NCBI RefSeq assembly: GCF_018991925.1
Contig: NW_024742580.1
Coordinates: 274,501 to 338,500, forward strand
Direction: 5' to 3'
Origin: Homarus americanus
Lineage: Eukaryota > Arthropoda > Malacostraca > Decapoda > Nephropidae
Length of the DNA: 64,000 nucleotides
The notes under the pieces were generated by a model, which saw nothing but the letters and a program-made list of their open reading frames with translations, was not told the DNA's origin and did no database searches. The translations under genes and the position numbers were made by a program. Shown one piece after another: positions 46,001 through 56,009 of the stretch; position 1 is the stretch's first letter; every line of letters starts with the position of its first letter.

Positions 46001-46150
46001 CCAGTCATCTCTCCCTGTGAACCACGAATCCCCGAAATTGAAACTCGTGAACCCGAAGCAGTAGATATTGATGCATTATTCTATCCCTAAATGGTTCGGG
46101 TTCATGAATCTGAATCTTAGGGTTCGTGGTTCATGAGGAGAGGTGACTGG
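46001..46150. mobile_element. Long imperfect palindrome (foldback/MITE-like)
   Basis: The left arm 46001-46058 and right arm 46093-46150 are reverse complements at about 80 percent (by eye), with a 34-bp loop. Shared blocks include CCAGTCA, GAACCACGAA and GAACCCGAA. Weaker symmetry extends outward (ATCTACCTGG near 45961 against the complement of CCTGGTGAT near 46172). Each arm holds two diverged copies of a GGTTCATGA-type word. An old foldback transposon or a hairpin RNA source are alternatives. Confidence 0.5.
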
Positions 46151-46824
46151 ACTTTTGTGGATGACTCTACACCTGGTGATAAACGTGTCGTCCCGGTAAT
46201 GCCAAGTTAGCTAGTTTTTTCCTTTTTTGGAAGGGGGGGGGGTAAAGATATATTTATTACACAGGGCATAAATAATCCTTAATTCGTAAAGTTTCATTAA
46301 ATTCTTTTACGATGTCCTGCGGATTTTAGAACAGATGTATTATGCTAATTTTTATTATAGCGTGTATATGTAAAAACAACACACAACAAGACTTAGTGCC
46401 AAATATTTTCCGACAGAGAGGAGCTCCACGTTTAGGACGATTACCATACTAATTAGTCTATCCCGGGGTCAGTAAACTCTAGCGTGAAATGCCTTAATTT
46501 TATTTCTATTTCACACAACAGTAAAACAGATCAAAGGAGACGACGAAAACTATGATATCTAAACAATATTTTTCATCAGTCGAGTAAAAGTTTCCTCGGG
46601 AGTCACTTCAAATATCATGAATAAGATCCCCAGATTTAACATATTTTTCCCACGTCTAACATCTTGATATTTTGGTGAAACTCCTTGATGTCTGTTTTAT
46701 AACTCAACAAACTTACAAAAATGGATCGATCAGATCATTCAGCCAGATAACACTATATTAAGCTGCCACTCTATTTGACTTATGGTGGAGGCTGACTTGG
46801 AACACTGGATCATCAGAATAGAGT
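46151..46824. other. AT-rich unique DNA
   Basis: A G9 run lies near 46234. I see no other feature. Confidence 0.5.
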
Positions 46825-47298
46825 TTAGCATAGTGGAAATATTCCCTTGAGATTAAGTCCCCTGATCTCTGGGGACTGAAGGCTTACACAGATCACGTCC
46901 TTCCCTCGTTTACATATAGAGGACTGTGAGGGAAGATTCTGGGGCAAGACTCTCATCCTTAAACATCCTGACGGAGGTGTTTCTTGTCTGTCCTTGTTGA
47001 TGGGAGTGAGTGTCCCTTCTGTGTGAGTGAAGGGATGAGGGTCGCTTCTCTTTGAGTGACGGGGTGAGTTGATCCTGGAGGAGAGGGCGTGAGTGTCGTC
47101 TCTGTTTAAGTGACGGGATGAGTTGACCCTGGAGGAGAGGGAGTGAGTGTTGCCTTTGTGTGAGTGACGGTGAGTTGGTTTGTGCAGCTGTTCCCTCAAG
47201 GAAGACCTTCTAGTGTAGCTGGGATCTCGATAAAGAGGTCTTTCAGAGGACTGACAAAGACAAACAGCAGACGGCCTCCAGATGATACCACGGCTCAC
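46825..47298 (-). CDS. Candidate 157-codon ORF with 18-residue repeats, unknown
   Basis: The minus-strand ATG at 47298 opens a frame to a stop at 46825. The product is basic and Ser/His/Arg-rich, starts MSRGIIWRPSAVCLCQSSER, and contains about three 18-residue repeats (THSLSSRVNSSRH, THALSSRINSPRH, then a diverged copy) from a 54-bp DNA repeat at 47001-47175. Unlike microsatellite frames, both flanks of the repeat are complex sequence. The two best repeats differ mostly by mild replacements. There is no signal peptide, no membrane span and no known domain. Its start abuts a 230-bp GT tract. A frame of this length is not rare by chance in a window this size, so confidence is low. Confidence 0.15.
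   Translation of the reverse strand: MSRGIIWRPSAVCLCQSSERPLYRDPSYTRRSSLREQLHKPTHRHSHKGNTHSLSSRVNSSRHLNRDDTHALSSRINSPRHSKRSDPHPFTHTEGTLTPINKDRQETPPSGCLRMRVLPQNLPSQSSICKRGKDVICVSLQSPEIRGLNLKGIFPLC
47001..47175. repeat. 54-bp tandem repeat, about 3 copies
   Basis: TTGATCCTGGAGGAGAGGGC followed by GTGAGTGTCG and AGTGACGGGATGAG. The outer copies are diverged. Confidence 0.88.
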
Positions 47299-47371
47299 TG
47301 TATCTTCCGTAATGTTTGTCTGTCAGTCCAATGAAGGAACTCTCTATACTGCTCGCTCTCCCCTTTAACGT

Positions 47372-47604
<233 letters not shown>

Positions 47605-47831
47605 TTACATTTTGATTCAGGTAACAATCTCTTGAAGAACAGTTAAGCTCTAAAAACATTATTGATAAACCCAACTTTTACGAGATTTGATTACAATGTG
47701 TACATATATCATTGTGATAATATAATAATAATAAAATTAGTGATAAAAAGCCATTATCATATAACTCTAATAGTAATAACAACATTAATAATACTCATGA
47801 TAAAATAATACTGTTGGTAGAATTATGTTCA

Positions 47832-47986
<155 letters not shown>

Positions 47987-48275
47987 GCTCGACAAGTTGT
48001 GATAATGATCATATCAGGTCGTGTTATTGTTATTCAGGGACAATAGAACATGTAAAATTTATTCACGTTGTTTGGTCAGCTATTTAATTCAACATCGATA
48101 AATACATTTAATAAGTTCTCTAAAGCTAAGTAGATTTGTCGATAGTTTATTTTGTGTCATGTTTGTATTGGAAGGATTATTATGATGGAAAATGTTGCCC
48201 TGGACATTAGTATACAAGATCTATATGACATTTTAGTGGATAGCATTATTTAATATGTATTGTTGGCGTGACTGA

Positions 48276-48284
48276 CTGTCTGTT

Positions 48285-48382
<98 letters not shown>

Positions 48383-48404
48383 AACGTGTCTCTTTGTCTT
48401 TTCC

Positions 48405-48461
<57 letters not shown>
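48276..48461. repeat. Compound (GTCT)n-(CT)n ... (GT)n
   Basis: GTCT tetramers grade into about 40 CT units (48299-48379). A 25-bp unique spacer follows, then GT at 48405-48461. Confidence 0.96.
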
Positions 48462-48463
<2 letters not shown>

Positions 48464-49368
48464 AGTTTTATCGTCATGTAACTGTTGGTTATCTTATTAT
48501 GCCTCCAACAATTCCTGAAACTTCATCCTCAAAAGCATTAACATATTCCTCACGTGTTACTCTGACCTCCCAGTCATGTCAGTTAATCTAATACCATTTA
48601 CACGAGTGTACAAAAGTCATCTACTATTAGTTATAATCCTTCATCCAAACCATCACCGCTTATATCTCTTTACACTTGATAAACTGAAAGAGTATTTAAT
48701 GATTTTTCTCTCTACGTGCAGAAACTGAAGGTAAAATTGTACAAAACTTTTATTCTTATTTCAGCTACATGATAGAACTTAAAGCCAAGGAAGATGTCTA
48801 TTCACTTATTCAATTACAGTAAATACGTTTGAAACTTAAGTTCAGTTCGGTGTATTTAGACTTGAACTACAAACATGTTACCAGAGCTTCACTTTCTGTG
48901 TTTCATTAAGACTTCAAACGACTACGTCCAGCCAACCAACACCTCGGCTGATACACGTCACTGTCATATCTGGGAGGCACTCAGAAAGGTCAACTATTGC
49001 AAACTGTTACAACAATTACCCAAGGGTTTGTCGTGTGGAGTGTCACTTGTAACTGTTATGGTACACAGTGGTGAGGGAAGGATGGCTCTATACTACAAAT
49101 TGACACCATTATAGGCCAGTCGACGGACAAGCACTGGACAAACACGCTTAATGAGATGAACCCATATCAAAGCCACACAACACTGGCTATGAACTTCACT
49201 TAGAGAGACAAGAATAACTACAAACTGAATGGGGGTTTGTTTTGATAGATCGAGAAATCCTTTGTATAAAATTTGAGGTAGATTGTTGTTGCTGGTAATG
49301 TTTGATCAGTCGTGTGACACTAATTAACGTGTATATGTCACCCACACCTGTCCTTGCCTACCTGGTAG

Positions 49369-49371
<3 letters not shown>
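48462..49371. other. Unique DNA with one unrecognised frame
   Basis: A 79-codon plus frame (48875-49114, beginning MLPELHFLCFIKTSNDY) is complex in composition but matches no family I know. Confidence 0.4.

Positions 49372-49414
<43 letters not shown>
49372..49414. repeat. (CT)n microsatellite
   Basis: About 21 CT units, 58 bp upstream of the exon-like segment at 49472. Confidence 0.93.
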
Positions 49415-49418
<4 letters not shown>

Positions 49419-49471
49419 ATTTTATCACCATTTGTTTACCGATACATTGTTATTCCTCTATACTGCTGCAG

Positions 49472-49530
49472 GCGGCCCGAGCGTTCCATCATGCTTCGGG
49501 GTGATCATCATCTTCCGTGTTTGCCTGGAG
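49472..49530 (+). other. Exon-like segment bounded by acceptor and donor
   Basis: A pyrimidine-rich TTATTCCTCTATACTGCTGCAG precedes 49472, and CTGGAG|GTAAAT follows 49530. The 59-bp segment is GC- and CpG-rich. Two frames are open across it; one reads on through the donor as VNGTCYTASRVDASVD before a stop near 49579. Both the splice context and the composition suggest a short exon, possibly untranslated. The product is not recognised. Confidence 0.2.
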
Positions 49531-49858
49531 GTAAATGGAACCTGCTACACAGCCTCCCGGGTCGATGCAAGTGTTGATTGATGGCGGTCGTGGTGAAGAT
49601 AACGTCTCCTCATAAAACAAAAGGTTAGTAGTAAACAGTTTTGTGTAGAATTAAAGGCGTCGTGGTGTTGTGGATAAGGTTTAGGTAATTGGGGGGTTTA
49701 TATTTATTAACACTGGGCCTCACACACTTCCCTGAGATACAGGTTCGGTTAAAGTTGCATCTCTGAACGGTTTAGGACTGTCTGAAGAGCACGACTTTTG
49801 TAGAATATTTCCAAAGAGGTGTAAGATTATATCATTCTTACTAGCGCCTAAAGGTTTG

Positions 49859-49943
49859 TGCCAGGAGTCTTTAGTGTCAGGAATCCTTAGTGCCAGGAAT
49901 CCTTAGTGCCAGGAGTCCTTAGTGCCAGGAGTCCTCAGTGCCT
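49859..49943. repeat. 16-bp tandem repeat, about 5 copies
   Basis: CCAGGAGTCCTTAGTG repeats with exact 16-bp spacing. Confidence 0.93.
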
Positions 49944-50024
49944 TTCCCGATCTAGGGCGCGAGCGATGATCAACTCACCTGATTTTAGAGTCATTACGTA
50001 TCAGGTGTGACACAGTGGAGGAGT

Positions 50025-50028
<4 letters not shown>

Positions 50029-50111
<83 letters not shown>
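50029..50111. repeat. (CT)n microsatellite
   Basis: About 41 pure CT units. Confidence 0.96.
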
Positions 50112-50112
<1 letters not shown>

Positions 50113-50799
50113 ACAACAACATCTCACTATAAACAACAGAGGCCTGGCAGGAGTTTCAGTTGGTCGCGTCATTGAATAATTTCCCAATTACCTGGGACGC
50201 CTCACCAACATTCTACATCATTCTTAATTAACGCAGGTATTCCTCAAATTACCTGTGAATTTAACCAGGTGTTCAATAAAGTTCCTGTACACTAAACCAG
50301 GTGTTCAGTAATAAAGTTGTAATGTTCACCATCTCACCTGCCTCGACCATTGTCATAATCTCACGTTCACGAGGAGTCGACTTTACCTGATGAACCGCTA
50401 GGAGGAGACCATGCCAAAGCTCCCTGTTAAGACTCTCCCTGTTAAGATAGACTCCCTGTTAAGACTCAGATAAGGGAGAGAGAGAGAAGCAGGCATAATA
50501 CACTCTACCTCAAGGAGTCATTATACCGTGATGGAGGTGTCAGGTGTGTCGGCGTTAAGAACACAACATTACGAGCTGTTGTGTCTGGGTTAACAATACA
50601 ACATTACGGGACACAGGAACACCACTGAGCCGTAGATCACACCAGGATGTTGAACAGGTTGGCTGGCGAGGCTTCTGAAGGCTGGTGTGTCTTACAGCTT
50701 CACCTGGATATTATCGCCTCGGTGGTTAGGTTATGGTAAATCACCTTTCTTGTGTAACCTAAACTGAGGATCTCAAATCATAAAGCTGAATAGGCTTAA
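50112..50799. other. Unique DNA with small duplications
   Basis: ACCAGGTGTTCA occurs twice (about 50265 and 50297), and CTCCCTGTTAAGA three times at 50418-50469. No exon signal noticed. Confidence 0.55.
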
Positions 50800-50886
50800 A
50801 CGGAAGGGGAAGGGGAGGGGGAGGAAGGGCAAGGGCAAGGGGGGGGGTGGAAGGGGGAGGGGGACGTGGAAGGAGGGAGGGGGATA
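50800..50886 (+). repeat. G-rich tract with G-quadruplex potential
   Basis: GGGGAAGGGG-type sequence with a G9 run and more than ten G-runs of three or longer. Confidence 0.82.
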
Positions 50887-50958
50887 GTAAGGTTCCAAGA
50901 GGATTATTATTATTATTTTTTGTATGTATTAAATTTTAACTTTTTAAATGAATACAGT

Positions 50959-51005
50959 TACCTAACCTAACCTAACCTAACCTAACGTAACCTAACCTAA
51001 CCTAC
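50959..51005. repeat. CCTAA tract
   Basis: About nine CCTAA pentamers with one CGTAA. It is oriented opposite to the TTAGG tract at 52842. Confidence 0.92.
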
Positions 51006-51235
51006 CATCCATCTCTTACCGATAAAAATAAACTACAAAATACCTTAATAAACACCATTAACCTTTCCTACTATTATAACATATATTGGCTTACAGGATC
51101 AGTATAAACATTAAGTCGTTATAATGGCGTAAGTCCAGAGCCTTTATCGTCTTGAACCTTGGGAGTCTTATAAGGAGTCTGGAATCTCTTGAATATATAT
51201 ATAGTGTCCTAGAAAAATGTCCCTGTCATACTCCT

Positions 51236-51487
51236 CTCTTGCTTGCTACCTCCCTCCTTCCCTCCCTACCTGCTACCCTGTCTCCCTGCTTCCCTCCCTG
51301 CTTCCCTCCCTGCTCCCTCCCTCCCTCCCTCCCTCCCTACCTGCTAACCCTGTCTCCCTGCTTCCCTCCCTGCTCCCTCCCTCCCTCACCCCCTCCCTAC
51401 CTTATTCCCTCCCTCCAACTCACAGTGTCTCAGGGAGCCGACAGGGAGGGAGGCAGGGAGGGACAGGGAGACAGGCAGGGAGGGACA
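51236..51487. repeat. Polypyrimidine to polypurine strand switch
   Basis: 51236-51420 is CCCTCCCTGC-rich, and 51431-51487 is GGGAGGGAGGCAGGGA-rich. The right part complements the left (CCTGTCTCCCTG and its reverse complement are both present), so a long stem is possible. Confidence 0.85.
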
Positions 51488-51590
51488 TTTTCCTGGGCCA
51501 CTCTATATACCATCGTTATTTAAGTAAGAATAGTTTACATGTAGACTCATATAACGATACAGTTTAGGACGGATAATCTGTGTTAACGCG

Positions 51591-51607
51591 ATTTGCATAT
51601 TATATGA
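51591..51607 (+). promoter_or_regulatory. Octamer plus TATA-like element
   Basis: ATTTGCAT (the octamer's complement, 51591-51598) is followed directly by ATTATATGAAC. The ATG with an ACCATGG context at 51671 lies about 70 bp downstream. The TATA match is weak. Confidence 0.25.
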
Positions 51608-51670
51608 ACTAAGGCCCGAGTATTAGTTGAGCTTGAGTGTGTTTGGGAAGGGTTAGTAGCGACCTGTACC

Positions 51671-51991
51671 ATGGAGAATCATGAGGTGAACGTGATAGCT
51701 AGATGGAATATAGCTCCTATACAACCACGTCCGCTCAGTCCTATACAACCACGTCCACTCAGACCTATACAAATAAGTCCACTCAGACCTATTCAACCAC
51801 GTCCGCTCAGACCTATACAACCACGTCCACTCAGACCTATACAACCACGTCCACTCAGACTTATTCAACCACGTCCGCTCAGTCCTATACAACCACGTCC
51901 ACTCAGACCTACACAACCACGTCCACTCAGACCTATACAACCACGTTCACTCAGACCTATACAACCAAGTCCACTCAGACCTATACAATAA
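51671..51991 (+). CDS. Candidate Pro/Arg-rich octapeptide-repeat ORF
   Basis: A perfect ACCATGG start context at 51671 opens 106 codons: a 15-residue non-repetitive head (MENHEVNVIARWNIA), then about 11 octapeptides of the RPIQPRPL type, ending at a TAA created by a point variant inside the array. Of the three overlapping plus-strand frames, this one makes the recurrent CCA/CCG and ATA/ATT variants synonymous. Others (R to S, P to L) are replacements. There is no signal peptide. The alternative frame from 51703 encodes Thr/Ser-rich TYTTTSTQ repeats. Stop-free frames are expected from any 24-bp array, so coding is doubtful. Confidence 0.13.
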   Translation: MENHEVNVIARWNIAPIQPRPLSPIQPRPLRPIQISPLRPIQPRPLRPIQPRPLRPIQPRPLRLIQPRPLSPIQPRPLRPTQPRPLRPIQPRSLRPIQPSPLRPIQ

Positions 51992-52028
51992 CGTCCGCTC
52001 AGAGCTATACAACCGCGTCCGCTCAGCG
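51710..52028. repeat. 24-bp tandem repeat, about 13 copies
   Basis: ACAACCACGTCCACTCAGAC plus CTAT, with no indels and recurrent alternative states GCTCAG/ACTCAG and AGTCC/AGACC. All three plus frames are open over long stretches. Confidence 0.96.
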
Positions 52029-52172
52029 CAACTTTCATTCAGTTTTACAAAGGGGAAAGTGCTCAACATTCCTCCCAAGTTTTTCTCTACCGAAGTTTCC
52101 GTTCCAGGTTGTATTGCGTAGACAGACACCAACCAATTTCCAGCGACCGACCGACACATTTACAATAAAACT

Positions 52173-52838
52173 GGGTGGAAGGGAGGGTAGTGGTGGAGGG
52201 AGGGTAGTAGCGGAGGGAGGGTAGTGGTGGAGGGAGGGTAGTAGTGGAGGGAGGGTAGTGGTGGAGGGAGGGTAGTGGTGTAGGGAGGGTAGTGGTGGAG
52301 GGAGGGTAGTAGTGGAGGGAGGGTAGTGGTGGAGGGAGGGTAGTAGTGGAGGGAGGTAGTGGTGGAGGGAGGTAGTGGTGTGGGAGGTAGTGGTGGTAGA
52401 GGAGGAGGTGGAGGGAGGGTAGTAGTGGTGGGAGGTGGTGGTGGAGGGAGGTAGTGGTGTAGGGAGGGTAGTGGGGAGGGAGGGTAGTAGTGGAGGGAGG
52501 TAGTGGTGGAGGGTAGTGGTAGGGAGGGTAGTGGTGGAGGAGGAGGTGGTGGAGGGAGGTAGTGGTGGAGGAGTGGTGGAGGGGGGTAGTAGTGGAGGGA
52601 GGGTAGTGGTGGAGGGAGGGTAGTAGTGGAGGGAGGTAGTGGTGGAGGGAGGTAGTGGTGTAAGGAGGGTGAGTGGTGGAGGAGGGTAGTAGTGGAGGGA
52701 GGAGTAGTGGTGGAGGGAGGGTAGTGGTGGAGGGAGGGTAGTAGTGGAGGGAGGGTAGTGGTGGAGGGAGGGTAGTAGTGGAGGGAGGGTAGTGGTGGAG
52801 GGAGGGTAGTGGTGGAGGGAGGGTAATAGTGGAGGGAG
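52173..52838. repeat. 18-bp G-rich tandem repeat, about 37 copies
   Basis: GGAGGGTAGTGGTGGAGG-type units. GTGG and GTAG versions often alternate, which suggests a 36-bp dimer. Deletions are concentrated at 52350-52580. Confidence 0.95.
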
Positions 52839-52841
52839 AGA

Positions 52842-52859
52842 GGTTAGGTTAGGTTAGGT
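52842..52859. repeat. Short TTAGG tract
   Basis: Three GGTTA pentamers abut the end of the 18-bp array. Confidence 0.8.
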
Positions 52860-52905
52860 ATGGAGATTCGGTGGAAAGTTCTGGCTTACCATCAAGTCTA
52901 GTGAA

Positions 52906-53034
52906 GAGAAACAGAGGCTGACACAGAGGCTGACACAGAGGCTGACACAGAGGCTGACACAGGGGCTGACACAGAGGCTGACACAGAGGCTGACGCAGAG
53001 GCTGACACAGAGGTTGACACAGGGGCTGACACTG
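52906..53034. repeat. 12-bp tandem repeat, about 10.5 copies
   Basis: CAGAGGCTGACA in exact register, with a few substitutions (GGGG, GACG, GGTT). Confidence 0.95.
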
Positions 53035-53157
53035 ACGGTAGACACTAAGACTCGGTCACCACCTCAACACTTGGTCTCTAACAGTGATACTAAATGGGTC
53101 TTTCTCTCTGGTCCGGAAATCATCTGGTCTCTTGGTCACAGTTACTCTCGTCTACTT

Positions 53158-53183
53158 CACAACAACAACAACAACAACAACAT
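53158..53183. repeat. Short (AAC)n tract
   Basis: About eight CAA triplets. The remainder of 53035-53410 is unique. GGATACGAACC at 53407-53417 resembles an inverted pol III B box but has no A box. Confidence 0.85.
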
Positions 53184-53410
53184 CACGGGGTCACACATAA
53201 CAAATGGTCGTAATATATTATTTTTGGGGTGAACGAACGAAGCTGCTGCCACGAGTTGATTTTTTTGTTGCTGTTCAGTTTTTCCCCGACAGTAATTGTA
53301 CGTTTCTCGATTAATTACTCTTATTTGTTTTTGGCGAATTTTTGCTGCAAATTGTCCTTAAGGTTACAATATATAATATATATTTCCTCTAGAAAGGCCC
53401 GTCTAGGATA

Positions 53411-54020
53411 CGAACCAGGCTTCATATAGTTAAACGAAGCGTCATATAGTAACACCAGGCTTCATATAGTAACACCAGACTTCATATAGTAAATCAAGAC
53501 TTCATATAGTAAAACGAGGCCTCATATAGTTAAACGAAGCTTCATATAGTAACACCAGGCTTCATATAATAACACCAGGCTTCATATTGTAACACCAGGC
53601 TTCATATAGCAAATCAAGGCTTCATATAGTAAAACGAGGCTTCATATAGTAACACCAGGCTTCATATAGTAACACCAGGCTTCATATAGTAAATCAAGGC
53701 TTCATATAGTAAAACGAGGCTTCATATAGTAAAACGAGGCTTCATATAGTTAAACGAAGCTTCACATAGTAACACCAGGCTTCATATAGTAACACCAGGC
53801 TTTATATAGTAACATCAGGCTTTATATAGTAAATCAAGGCTTCATATAGTAAAACGAGGCTTTACATAGTAACACCAGGCTTCATATAGTAACACCAGGC
53901 TTCATATAGTAAATCAAGGCTTCATATAGTAAAACGAGGCTTTACATAGTAACACCAGGCTTCATATAGCAACACCAGGCTTCATATAGTAAGACCGGGC
54001 TTCACACAGTAGCACCAATC
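53411..54020. repeat. 20-bp tandem repeat, 30 copies, with ordered higher-order structure
   Basis: Monomers share TTCATATAGT and differ in the second half: A = AACACCAGGC, B = AAATCAAGGC, C = AAAACGAGGC, D = TAAACGAAGC. All copies keep an exact 20-bp register. The order is D A A B C D A A A B C A A B C C D A A A B C A A B C A A A A. B is always preceded by A and followed by C, and D always follows C where a predecessor is visible. Confidence 0.97.
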
Positions 54021-54552
54021 CAAAGAGCTACCGACGCAACCCTTAACTGACAGAACTAAGTAATGTTTAACTGCACATTAATAAACGTTGAATGAGGAGC
54101 AGGAGGAATGAATAAGATGATTAATGATGAGGTTGAACTGAAGGGAACTTGCAGGGAGTGAGGGTGAATGATAAATACTGATATATATGTTGCAGGGTTG
54201 AAAGGAAGACGGATAATAAATTAAATTATACTGGTGCATTTGGCTCCCATGGAAACAATGGCTGACGTGAGTGAGTAGGAAGTAAGGTTCATCCGACGTG
54301 ATAAGGATGTTTGGCAGGAGTGATGGAGTGGTTGTGGGAAGGATGTAGGATTGTAGGGAATAGGATAGTTATTTTATTTTTTTGCATCTTTGTGGTAGTA
54401 AGTTCAATATTACAACGTATCATCTGTCTTGTCCACACAACCCGTACTTAAACACTACAATACAACACTTCATTGGTCTCGTCTACACAACCTGTACATA
54501 CACAAGAGTGACATTGTATAATATTTGTCCATTAATTTATTTATGGCAGTGA
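54021..54552. other. Unique DNA, no supported feature
   Basis: A diverged pair of TTG-CTC-GTC-ACACAACC-GTAC-type segments near 54428 and 54476 is the only repetition seen. Confidence 0.5.
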
Positions 54553-55050
54553 AAGTTCCTCCCTTCCATAAGTATTCCCTTCATCTTTCCCCTTTCTCTT
54601 TCCCTTCCATCTCCTCTCCCTTCTTCTCCCCTCCCCTCTCCCTCCCCTCTCCCTCCACTCTCCTTTCCCTTCCCCTCCCTTCCCTCTCTCCCCACTTTCC
54701 TCACGTATCCAGTATCCATTTCCTCCTCTTACAGCCTTCCTTTCCTCTCTCTTTAGTACGTCTTTCATCCTGTCCTTTCTTCATTCCCTTTTTTCTCCTC
54801 CTCCTCTTACTCATCTCTCACTATCACCTCTTCCTTTCCTGCCATCATCCCCTTCTCTCCTGCTTACTCTTCCTCTCCTCCAACTCTTCTTCCTTATTCC
54901 CCAACCATCATCCTCACCCCTCTCACACCTTCTCTCATCCCTCCTCCCCTCTTCCCCACTCCTCTACTCCTCCCTACTCTTCCCTTTTCCTTCCTCCCCT
55001 TCTCTCCTCCCTCTCCCTCTCCCCACTCCTCCCCACTCCTCCCACTCCCA
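54553..55050. repeat. Polypyrimidine tract, about 500 bp
   Basis: TCC/CTC-rich. A 176-codon plus Ser/Pro/Leu frame and minus Gly/Arg/Glu frames are due to strand bias. Confidence 0.9.
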
Positions 55051-55393
55051 TATGATCTCTCACAAGTCCTCGACCATGTAAGCTTGTTTCCGACCAACAT
55101 TATCTGGTCATTGAGATGGTCTGACTCGCTACGTATGTTAGAGATCTCGAAAATTGGTCTCATTCTGTCTCGTTTAGTCCCTGGAGGATACTGGCCAATT
55201 GGTCTCTTCCTTTAGCTAATGCCTGTAAGGGTTTCCATCTGTGCGTGGTTGCTGTAGTGGTAGATGATCTTTGTTATGTGAAGATATAATAGAGAAACTA
55301 GCTGGAAGTATAGAGTGTTGAAATAGGGATGTGGAACCAGCTGGAAATATGATAGTATTGGCATAGGTGAGTGGAACCTTAGACAAATTATAT

Positions 55394-55395
<2 letters not shown>

Positions 55396-55434
<39 letters not shown>

Positions 55435-55502
55435 GTGGGAGGTGGAGGACTAGTGTTGGTGGCATCAGACAGCCTCAGACTTCATACATGTATGTGTGTG
55501 TA

Positions 55503-55584
<82 letters not shown>
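55396..55584. repeat. (GA)n and (GT)n microsatellites
   Basis: GA at 55396-55430 and GT at 55489-55584 (with GTAT at the left and one GGTG break). Confidence 0.94.
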
Positions 55585-55585
<1 letters not shown>

Positions 55586-55857
55586 AAGTGAGTAGGGAGG
55601 TGTCAAGAGCCTGCCTCACGTCCGCCTGCTATTGACAGTCTCTTAATATCCCCCTTGTGTCGATAAGTGCTCCTCCACTTAACACGAAATTTCCATTAAT
55701 TCATTTTTCAAGCCTTTATGATAGATATTTTCATGTGCGTCGCTAAGTACAGGTCCATTTACCCAACTGTCTCCAGGGTTATATAGTCGTCTTAAGATTT
55801 CCTATATTGTATGTTTACCTCTGTGTACATATCAGTATTATTCTTTTCATTAATGTA

Positions 55858-56009
55858 CTATCGTGGACAAAAGTTCGCTCCCTGTAGTGAAACTGACACA
55901 CGGGAATGAGTCTCCGAACTGACTTACCCTGATTGTTATCTGGTGCTGGTGTGCTGTGCGGGTCGATACTGCTTCAGTTTGGGAAGGAGCGAACTTTTGT
56001 CCACGATAG
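55858..56009. mobile_element. 152-bp MITE with perfect 24-bp TIRs and TA target duplication (Tc1/mariner type)
   Basis: The left end starts CTATCGTGGACAAAAGTTCG (55858) and continues CTCC. The right end is its exact reverse complement, ending at 56009. TA flanks both sides (55856-55857, 56010-56011), the target site of Tc1/mariner transposases. The 104-bp interior has no coding capacity, so it is non-autonomous. AAACTGA words continue imperfect symmetry inside both ends. Perfect TIRs suggest a fairly recent insertion. Confidence 0.88.

Noticed and set aside
51703..52224. Mucin-like Thr/Ser-rich 173-codon frame
   Set aside because: An alternative phase of the 24-bp array, with recurrent variants changing residues (T/A, S/T). 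It continues into an unrelated G-rich array.
53405..53420. Inverted pol III B box (GGTTCGTATCC on minus)
   Set aside because: No A box at the required distance, and it merges into the first degenerate monomer of the 20-bp array.
54525..55055. 176-codon Ser/Pro/Leu frame
   Set aside because: Polypyrimidine strand bias removes stops. The composition fully explains it.
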